A stretch of 5,673 nucleotides of DNA from CAWEHT01 sp963808455 (lineage in GTDB: Bacteria > Chloroflexota > Anaerolineae > CG2-30-64-16), in contig CAWEHT010000066.1 in the NCBI GenBank assembly GCA_963808455.1, forward strand, positions 1-5,673, read 5' to 3'. Below are positions 1-5,673 of the stretch, piece after piece. The translations under genes were made by a program, and so were the position numbers. The notes beneath the pieces were generated by a model that worked only from the letters and a program-made list of their open reading frames with translations, did not search any database and was not told the DNA's origin. The stretch's first letter is position 1. Each line of letters starts with the position of its first letter.

Positions 1-794
1 CCCTCGCCGGCCCGGCCTACGCGACGCCGCGCGTGGCCGGCGATGTGGCAACAGCACCGAGCGCCGAGGCCCGGCGCGTGCGCCTGTTGAGCTTCAACGT
101 CCTCCTGGAGAACGAGCGCGGCGAGGCGGTGCTCCGTGTCCTCAGGCGCGAAATGGCCGACGTGGTCCTGTTGCAAGAACTGGAGCCGGCCATGTACCGC
201 TTCCTCGACGCCGGCCTTCAGGACGTCTATGAATATCGCCACCTTCAGCGCCACAGGCGGAGGGGAGGCAGCCTGGGTTTCTTCAGCTGTATGCCGTTCG
301 AGATCACCGGGCTCTGGCGGTCGCGCCCCATGGCCCCCTACGCCGTGCGCGCGACCTTCGAGCTGCCTCAAGGCCCGGTCGACGTGTACAACGTCCACCT
401 GGTTTCGGTCGGGTTCAGGGCCATGCTCAGCACCGGCTTGAGCGGCAACTTCCGGTTGCGTGAGGCGCAGGCCGCCGCCGTGGCCCAGGAAATCGAGGCC
501 CGCGAGCTGCCCGCCCTGGCGCTGGGTGATTTCAACATGACGGAGGGCAACCAGGCTTATGCGGTGGCGCATCGCCGGCTGGCCGATGCCTGGCTGATCG
601 CCGGTCGCGGGCCGGGCTGGACCTGGCCCCGCCGCATGGGCCTCGTGCACAAGGGCCAGCACAGCCTGCGGCCGGTGCTGCGTCTCGATTACTGCTTCTG
701 TGCCCCGGGGGTCGATCCGCGCGATGCCCGTGTGCTGCTTGACGACACCGGCTCAGACCACTGCCCGATCCTGGTTGAGGCGGTTGTGTCGTGA
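1..794 (+). CDS. Endonuclease/exonuclease/phosphatase (EEP) family protein, 5' partial
   Basis: This is a metal-dependent phosphodiesterase or phosphatase of the EEP (DNase I-like) fold; the substrate cannot be told from sequence. Numbering from GTG 33, the family signatures appear in order: LSFNVL (Asn22), LLQELE (metal-binding Glu49), YNVHL (His122), LGDFNM (Asp166, Asn168), RLDYCF, and the terminal SDH box (Asp242, His243). The catalytic set is complete and the frame is undamaged. GTG 33 would give 253 residues, but it has no ribosome-binding site and the frame stays open to base 3 (reading LAGPAYATPR before it). I therefore think the true start lies left of the window. YafD-like relatives often carry N-terminal membrane helices there, which is an inference here. 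The stop overlaps the next start by 4 nt, implying cotranscription. Family certain, exact activity unknown. Confidence 0.88.
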   Translation, partial: LAGPAYATPRVAGDVATAPSAEARRVRLLSFNVLLENERGEAVLRVLRREMADVVLLQELEPAMYRFLDAGLQDVYEYRHLQRHRRRGGSLGFFSCMPFEITGLWRSRPMAPYAVRATFELPQGPVDVYNVHLVSVGFRAMLSTGLSGNFRLREAQAAAVAQEIEARELPALALGDFNMTEGNQAYAVAHRRLADAWLIAGRGPGWTWPRRMGLVHKGQHSLRPVLRLDYCFCAPGVDPRDARVLLDDTGSDHCPILVEAVVS

Positions 795-1826
795 AACGGG
801 CCTGGTTCTACTATCTACTGATCCTGGTCTTTCTGGCGATCCTCGTCAGCCGGTTTACCAAGGCCACCAAGTTGGTGGATACGCTGGCGGCAGGACGTCC
901 GTTGTGGATTGCTGCGGCCCTCTCGATCCAGGCGATCTACTATGTCGTCTTTCCCCTGATGTTTCAGTCGGCGCTGTTCACCGTAGAGGTCCCTGGCCAG
1001 CTGCTGGGGCTGATCCCCGTCTGGTTCACTTCGGTCTTCCTCAACATCACCGCCCCGAGCGCGGGCATGACAGGCGCCGCAGTGTTCGTCAACGATGCAG
1101 TCCGCCGCGGGCATTCGGCCGCGGGCGGCGGCAGGCATGGTGCTCGTGCTGGTCGCCGACTACAGCGCTTTCGCTGTTCTGCTGATCATCGGCCTGTTCT
1201 ATCTGTTCCTTACCAAGAACCTGCGCTTCTACGAGGTGATCGCGGCCCTGGCCCTCCTGCTTTTCATCCTGGGATTGACGCTGGTTCTGGTGCTCGGCCT
1301 CTGGCGCCCTGCCGCCTTGCGGAGCCTGCTGGCTCGGGTTCAGTTGACAGCCCTCCGGCTCGCGGCTTTCCTGCGTCTCAAAGCGCCCATGTCGGCCGAT
1401 TGGGCTGACAGGAACGCCGAGGAGTTTTCCCAGGCGGCTGCCGCGATCCGGGCACACCCGCGGCGGCTGGCCAAGACCTTTGCCGCCGCCCTGGCTGCCC
1501 ATCTGTTGGAGATGACCACCCTCTATATGCTGGCGCGGGCGTTCGGGGCCCATCTGCATCCCGGTGTGTTGGTGGCCGGCTATGCTGTCGGGATCCTCTT
1601 CTGGCTGGTGGCCATTACCCCCTCCGGCATCGGCGTCGTCGAGGGCATCATGGCCCTGGTATTCACGACGCTGGGTGTGCCCGGGGCGCAATCCGCCGTG
1701 ATCGCCGTTGCCTTCCGGGGCCTGACCTTCTGGCTCCCGCTGGTCATCGGCTTTTTGCTGCTGCGTCGCTCGGGCGCATTCCACGAGGTGCCGCAGAAAC
1801 CGCGTGGCCAGACGGACGAATCATGA
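791..1826 (+). CDS. UPF0104 / LPG_synthase_TM family integral membrane protein, with one frameshift
   Basis: A polytopic membrane protein related to the flippase-like transmembrane part of lysylphosphatidylglycerol synthase (YbhN/AglD-type), without the soluble aminoacyltransferase domain. Start GTG 791 overlaps the upstream stop, with a weak GAGG at 777-780. Hydrophobic segments lie at repaired residues of about 5-22, 38-60, 68-85, 112-135, 147-170, 230-250, 262-300 and 308-328. The family hallmark Pro-Ser-Gly-Ile-Gly-Val-Val-Glu falls at residues 277-284 (nt 1620-1643). The reading frame breaks near 1123-1125: the N-terminal part ends in GHSAA and homology resumes one frame over as AAAGMVLVLVADYS. 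One extra G in the GGG run, or two missing bases just before it, would explain this. Repaired length is about 344 residues, normal for the family. Its role is probably lipid or polyprenyl-carrier handling in the membrane, but the substrate is unknown. Confidence 0.85.
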
Positions 1827-1891
1827 AGCACGCCCGAGGCCAGTGGCGCACATTTTGTGATAACATGAAGCCAGGTCCCACATTTCATGTG

Positions 1892-1910
1892 CCAGCGCCG
1901 GAGCCGCTGG
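1892..1910 (+). promoter_or_regulatory. Small GC-rich stem-loop abutting the SD of the ligase gene
   Basis: CCAGCG (1892-1897) pairs perfectly with CGCTGG (1905-1910) around a 7-nt loop, and the SD begins at the very next base. No U-tract follows, so it is not an intrinsic terminator. It might modulate ribosome access, or it may be chance in GC-rich DNA. Confidence 0.3.
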
Positions 1911-1916
1911 GGAGGG
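1911..1916 (+). promoter_or_regulatory. Ribosome-binding site deciding the start of the ligase gene
   Basis: GGAGGG lies 6 nt before ATG 1923. This fixes the start at MRLYDDL rather than the upstream in-frame ATG at 1887, whose extra residues (MCQRRSRWGGFS) resemble no known CysRS N-terminus. Confidence 0.7.
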
Positions 1917-1922
1917 TTCAGT

Positions 1923-3179
1923 ATGCGACTTTATGATGACCTCGCGCAGCAGACCATGACCTTAGCCCTGCAGGGCCACGAGATGACTCTATATGTCTGC
2001 GGGATCACGCCGTACGACACGACGCATCTCGGCCACGCCAGCAACCTGCACGGGCTTTTGACGTCCTGGTGCGCTATCTGGAGTGGCAGGGTTACGCCGT
2101 GCGCTACTGTCAGAATGTGACCGACATCGATGATGACATCTTGCGCAAGGCGCGTGAGGTCGGGGAAGACTGGCAGAAGCTGGGCAACCGGTGGACGAGC
2201 TACTTCATCCGCGACCTGGCGGCGATCAACGTGCGGCCGCCCGACTACTACCCGCGCGCGCGACCGACGTCATCGAAGGGATCATCGGCGCCGTGGAAAA
2301 GCTGCTGGCCGCTGGGGTCGCCTACGTCGGCGACGGCAGCGTCTACTTTGACGTGGATAGATTCCCCGAGTATGGCGCATTGAGCCACATCCCACGCTCC
2401 GAGATGTTGCCCGTCGCCAATACGCGCGGCAACCGGCCTGACGACCCGTACAAGCGCCATCCCCTTGATTTTGTGCTCTGGCAGGCCCAGGCGCCTGATG
2501 AGCCGGCCTGGCCCAGCCCATGGGGGCCGGGCCGGCCGGGCTGGCACATCGAATGCTCTACGATGGCCGAGCGCTTCCTGGGCACGACGATCGACGTCCA
2601 CGGCGGCGGCGCCGACCTGGCGTTCCCTCACCATGAGACGAAATCGCCCAGGCAGTATGCGCCACCGGCGTTGAGCGCTTCGCCCGTTTCTGGATGCACA
2701 CAGCCATGGTGCGCCACGAGGGTGAGAAGATGAGCAAATCGTTGGGCAACCTCGTGATGGTGCGTGACCTGCTGCGCGACTGGTCGCCTGACGCGCTTCG
2801 CCTGTACCTGGCGAGCCATCACTATCGTCAAGAGTGGAGCTACAGCGCTGCCGATCTCGGCGAGGCGGGGCGCCTGGTCGAAGGCCTGCGCGCCGCAGCC
2901 GGGGCCACGAGCGGCCGGGGTGCAGCGTTGGATCCGGGGCCGGCATGGATGATGCTGCGGGTGCCCTGGATGACGACCTGAATGCCCCGGGGGCCGTGCA
3001 GGTGCTGGTCAGGTTGGGCCAGGAGATCCTGGACCGCGGCTGCTGCCGGCCGGGAAGTGCGCCATGCGCAACAGGAACTGCGGACGATGGCGGGCCTGCT
3101 GGGCCTGCGGCTTGACGCGGGTGCCCCTGAGGAGCGCGTTCAGAAGGGGTGGGAAGAGCACCTCAAGCGATTCCAGTGA
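1923..3179 (+). CDS. cysS: Cysteinyl-tRNA synthetase / MshC-family cysteine ligase, with five frameshifts
   Basis: A class I cysteine-activating ligase that forms cysteinyl-AMP and transfers cysteine to tRNA-Cys or, if MshC-like, to an amino sugar. Repaired numbering shows YVCGITPYD with zinc ligand Cys26, the HIGH-box variant HLGH (35-38), QNVTDIDDDIL, PRATDVI, GWHIECSTM (Cys211), FPHHE (His236), KMSKS (269-273) and ALDDDLN in the C-terminal helical region. Frame breaks lie near 2050 (one base missing), 2253-2262 (CG repeat, two extra bases or one missing), 2640 (one missing), 2937-2943 (one missing) and 3034 (one extra). These sum to zero, giving about 418 residues against roughly 460 for typical CysRS and 410-420 for MshC. 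The C-terminus ends at EEHLKRFQ without the usual CysRS tail. The CGITPYD/HLGHA style recalls MshC, while the EIAQ following FPHHE recalls CysRS. Family certain, substrate open, symbol provisional. Confidence 0.85.
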
Positions 3180-3209
3180 CCCATCCGGTGGATCGGCGGC
3201 AATCATACA

Positions 3210-3215
3210 TATAAT
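3210..3215 (+). promoter_or_regulatory. Possible -10 box of a promoter for the MoxR-VWA pair
   Basis: A perfect TATAAT sits in an unusually AT-rich patch (3201-3216) of this GC-rich DNA, about 70 nt before the ATPase start. No good -35 element is found 16-18 nt upstream (GGTGGA at best) and there is no extended TG, so it is only a candidate. Confidence 0.35.
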
Positions 3216-3252
3216 TCCTGAGGACCTGTTATTGTGTGAAAGGAGTTTGGGA

Positions 3253-3272
3253 CGTAGAGAAGCGTAGAGAAG
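3253..3272 (+). repeat. Perfect 10-bp tandem duplication in the leader of the MoxR gene
   Basis: CGTAGAGAAG occurs twice head to tail (3253-3262 and 3263-3272). The second copy runs into the purine-rich AGAAAGGAA that holds the SD. It may be a replication-slippage duplication, a regulatory direct repeat or an assembly artefact. Confidence 0.6.
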
Positions 3273-3274
3273 AA

Positions 3275-3278
3275 AGGA
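3275..3278 (+). promoter_or_regulatory. Ribosome-binding site of the MoxR gene
   Basis: AGGA lies 7 nt before GTG 3286 and only 1 nt before GTG 3280, favouring 3286 (protein beginning MFQSKDEV). A better SD, AAAGGAG at 3239-3245, has no suitable in-frame start behind it. Confidence 0.5.
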
Positions 3279-3285
3279 AGTGGCC

Positions 3286-4272
3286 GTGTTTCAGTCAAAA
3301 GATGAAGTGCGCCAGGAGCTGCGCGAACAGTGCTATGTGGCCACGGATGAGATCGCGACAACCCTATTCCTGGCTGAGCGCCTGGACAAGCCGGTGTTGG
3401 CCGAGGGCCCGGCTGGCGTGGGTAAAACAGAGCTGGCGAAAGCCTGGGCCAGCGCTTCGGGTCGGGAGCTGATCCGCCTGCAGTGCTACGAAGGACTTGA
3501 CGAAACCAAGGCCCTCTATGAGTGGGAATATGCGAAGCAGCTGCTTTACACGCAGCTGCTTCGTGACAAGCTGCAGGATGTCGTTGCGTCCAGCCAGACG
3601 CTGGCGCAGGCTGCCGATAGGATCGCTGCCGAAGACGATGTCTTCTTCTCCGAACGGTCCTCCTGCCCCGCCCCCTGCTGCGTGCCATTCGTTCCGATGA
3701 GCCGGTGGTATTGCTGATCGATGAGATCGACCGTGCCGATGCGGAGTTCGAGGCCTTCCTGCTGGAAGTGTTGAGCGATTTTCAGATCAGTGTGCCAGAG
3801 CTGGGCACCTTGCGTGCCAAGCACATGCCGCTGGTGATGCTGACCTCGAACAATACGCGGGAGTTGAGCGAGGCGCTCAAGAGGCGCTGCCTTTACCTGT
3901 TCCTGGATTATCCGAGCCTGGAAGCCGAGCTCAATATCGTCCGGCTGAAGGTGCCGGACCTGGCGCCGCAGGTCGCTCGGCAGGCAGTAGAATTGGTACA
4001 GCGGCTGCGGGACATGGACCTCAAGAAACACCCGAGCATCTCCGAGACGCTGGACTGGGCGCGGGCTCTGGTCATGCTGAATGCCACCCACATCGACCAA
4101 TCGATTCTCGATGCGACCCTCAGTGTACTCCTCAAGCACGAGCATGACATGCAGCGGGCACGCCGGGCCCTGAGCAACAATGAGGCTGCGGCACGCGCGC
4201 GAAGGACACCCGGCCGAAGAAGACCGTTCGGCGAAGACGCGCTGGCGCCGTACGCCCTTCTCAGAGCAGTAG
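3286..4272 (+). CDS. MoxR-type AAA+ ATPase (CoxD-like), with one or two frameshifts
   Basis: A cytoplasmic AAA+ ATPase of the MoxR clade. Such proteins act with VWA partners as chaperones that remodel or insert metal into client enzymes, as CoxD does for CO dehydrogenase. Repaired residues show Walker A GPAGVGKTE (about 41-49, Lys47), ELIRLQCYEGLDE, Walker B LLIDEID (Asp146, Glu147), sensor 1 TSNNTREL (Asn189), an ALKRRC arginine-finger region near 199, and a C-terminal lid with HPSISETLDWARAL. One base is missing near 3658, between FFSER and LLPRPLLRAIRSDEP, which resumes in another frame. The 3' end is uncertain: the main frame has no stop before the next gene. One extra base between about 4174 and 4215 would allow TAG 4270-4272 (about 328 residues), whereas one missing base before 4181 would allow TGA 4181-4183. 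Start GTG 3286 is chosen for SD spacing and family-like MFQS; GTG 3280 is the alternative. Confidence 0.86.
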
Positions 4273-4307
4273 ACGGCAAATTCAACCGGGGGCTACCGAT
4301 CAGTCGT

Positions 4308-4312
4308 GGGAG
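4308..4312 (+). promoter_or_regulatory. Ribosome-binding site of the VWA gene
   Basis: GGGAG lies 6 nt before ATG 4319. The 46-nt gap from the probable ATPase stop (4272) contains no promoter-like sequence, in keeping with cotranscription of the pair. Confidence 0.6.
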
Positions 4313-4318
4313 TTCCAC

Positions 4319-5673
4319 ATGGATTTTGAAGAGCGCCTGCTTGCTTTTGTGGCCGGGCTGCGGGCTGCTGGGGTTCGCATCTCGGTCGCCGAAAGCGCCG
4401 ATAGCTTTCGAGCGGTCGGGGAGGTCGGCGCGATCTCGCGTGCCGACTTTCGTTCCGCTGCTGTTGACAACCCTCGTGAAGGAGCCGGCGGACATCCCCA
4501 CCTTTCAACGGCTTTTCCCTCTCTACTTTACCAGGGGAAACCCACCCATGCAGGAGGCCACGGCGGGGATGGACCAGGACCAGCAAGAGGAGCTGCGTTC
4601 CGCGCTGGACGCGCTGCCCCAGGAGCTGGCCGACCTTCTCCGTCGCCTTCTAAACGGCCAGCTGACGCCCGAGGAGCTGGAGCAGTTGCGCCAGCAGTTG
4701 CGCCAGAGCCAGCCTCAGCCGGCGGGCCAAAACGGCCAGAGCAGCACACGTGACCGCGAGCTCCAGCAAATCATGGAGCAACTCAACCAGGCCATGATGA
4801 ACCGCCTGGCCCAATTGCTGAACTGGCTGCTCTTCGGCCGGGGCCCACCAGGAACAGATGCAAGGCATCGGCCAGGAGGTCGGTCTGCCGCGCGCCAGCC
4901 ATCCCTATCAGCAGCAGGCGATCACCGAGCGCATGTTGCGGGCGATGGGCATGGAACAGCTGCAGGAGTTGCTGGAAAAGCTCATGCAGCAACTTGTCGA
5001 GGCTGGGGTCGGCCAGCAAACGCAGCAGCAACTGGGCGAAGCGATCGAGGCGAACGCGCAGGGGTTGAGCGAGCAGGTAAACAACTTCGTGGGCGAAACG
5101 ATCGCACGCCAGATCGCCGAACAACAGCCGCGGCCGGCCCAGGCAGCCGACCTGATGCAGCGCCCGTTCCAGTCGCTCAGCCAACAAGAAGCCAACGACC
5201 TGCGCAACCAGGTGCGCCGGCTTGCGGCGCAGCTGCGCAGCCGCGCTTCGCTGCGCTACAGAAAAGGTAAGACCGGGCTTCTGGACCCCAAGCGCACCAT
5301 CCGCAGCAATCTGCGCTATGGTGGCACCCCGGTGGAACTGAAGCATCGGCACCGTCACATCAAGCCCAAGCTGGTCCTGATTTGCGATGTGTCAACCTCG
5401 ATGCGGCCGGTGGTCGACTTTCTCCTGTGCCTGGTGTACGAGCTGCAGGACCAGGTGGCCAAGGCGCGCAGCTTCGCTTTCATAGACGACGTGCGCGAGA
5501 TCACCGAGCAGTTTGCTGAGTCGCGCCCGGAGAAAGCCATCCAGGCCGTCCTGGAAGGCATGCCGCCGGGCTATTACAACACCGACCTGGGCTTTGCGCT
5601 CAAGAGTTTCTGCCGCGATCACCTCGACGCGGTCGATCGCCGGACCACCGTGATCATCGTTGGCGATGCCCGC
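4319..5673 (+). CDS. CoxE-like VWA domain protein, 3' partial, with two frameshifts
   Basis: The VWA partner of the preceding MoxR ATPase. The N-terminus (MDFEERLLAFVAGLRAAGV, then LVKEPADIPTFQRLFPLYF) is typical of the CoxE/VWA family. A long Gln-rich, probably helical linker follows (residues about 75-290). The VWA domain starts near residue 350 with LVLICDVSTSM, whose DxSxS MIDAS motif has Asp356. Thr421 (in YYNTDLG) and Asp449 (in VGDAR) complete the expected metal site just before the window ends. Breaks lie at about 4457-4461 (one extra base between DFRSA and LLTTLVKEP) and 4840-4843 (one extra G in a GGGG run, between LLFGR and AHQEQM). From 4844 on the frame is clean to the edge. About 451 residues are present and only the end of the VWA domain should be missing. 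The client protein is unknown, as no cox, mox or chelatase genes are visible. Confidence 0.88.

Noticed and set aside
1089..1784. 231-codon open frame on the - strand
   Set aside because: It is antisense to the membrane-protein gene; its low-complexity Gln/Gly/Arg-rich product matches no family and is typical of GC-rich shadow frames.
1856..1866. Possible extended -10 (TG-T-GATAAC) before the ligase gene
   Set aside because: Only four of six bases match and there is no -35 element at a suitable distance.
1827..1922. T-box riboswitch ahead of the aminoacyl-tRNA-synthetase-like gene
   Set aside because: The gap is only 96 nt, with no T-box-like conserved sequence and no terminator/antiterminator pair.
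1823..1939. Short open frame beginning ATGA over the stop of the membrane-protein gene
   Set aside because: Only 38 codons, no SD or family resemblance, and it runs through the SD and start of the ligase gene.
2248..2946. 232-codon open frame on the - strand
   Set aside because: Antisense shadow of the ligase gene, whose active-site motifs are clear on the + strand.
3181..3196. Terminator after the ligase gene (ATCC-GGT-GGAT)
   Set aside because: The stem is only 4 bp and has no T-tract.
3546..4145. 199-codon open frame on the - strand
   Set aside because: Antisense to the Walker B to lid region of the MoxR ATPase, with no recognisable domain.
1114..4850. Programmed ribosomal frameshifting
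   Set aside because: Too many sites in unrelated genes, in both directions, without slippery heptamers plus downstream structures, and none of these families is known for it.
4783..5358. 191-codon open frame on the - strand
   Set aside because: Antisense to the Gln-rich linker of the VWA protein; its Leu-rich appearance is the complement of CAG/CAA-rich codons.

Overview
The window is GC-rich bacterial DNA (visibly well over 60% G+C) with five genes, all on the + strand. The gene mix suggests Chloroflexota (Anaerolineae- or Caldilineae-like): a MoxR-type ATPase next to a CoxE-like VWA protein with a long Gln-rich linker, and a cysteinyl-tRNA-synthetase-family ligase with a CGITPYD/HLGHA active site. 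That assignment rests on recall of families and is tentative.

Layout. (1) 1-794: 3' part of an endonuclease/exonuclease/phosphatase (EEP) family enzyme; its frame is open to the left edge. (2) 791-1826: UPF0104/LPG_synthase_TM-type integral membrane protein, overlapping gene 1 by 4 nt and so translationally coupled to it. (3) 1923-3179: CysRS/MshC-family ligase after a 96-nt gap that holds a small hairpin and a good Shine-Dalgarno (SD) site. (4) 3286 to about 4272: MoxR-type AAA+ ATPase after a 106-nt gap with a TATAAT box and a perfect 10-bp tandem repeat. (5) 4319-5673: CoxE-like VWA protein, cut by the right edge. No stretch over 300 nt lacks a gene, and I saw no RNA gene, mobile element, CRISPR array or convincing terminator.

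The dominant anomaly is reading-frame damage. Genes 2 to 5 contain at least nine small indels: one in gene 2, five in gene 3, one (probably two) in gene 4 and two in gene 5. Gene 1 and the last 830 nt of gene 5 are clean. At each break the protein homology continues in another frame, catalytic motifs survive, and I found no nonsense mutation in the reconstructed frames. Uncorrected sequencing or assembly indels explain this better than decay of four unrelated genes, so I annotate them as genes with frameshifts and quote frame-repaired residue numbers.

Function. Genes 1-2 look like a membrane-associated pair with no proven substrate. Gene 3 is a free-standing cysteine-activating ligase, either a cysteinyl-tRNA synthetase or an MshC-like paralogue. 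Genes 4-5 form a classical MoxR-VWA chaperone pair, in which an AAA+ ATPase and a metal-binding VWA partner remodel or activate an unknown client. I found no convincing wholly new system; the points most worth checking are the hybrid character of gene 3 and the unknown client of genes 4-5.
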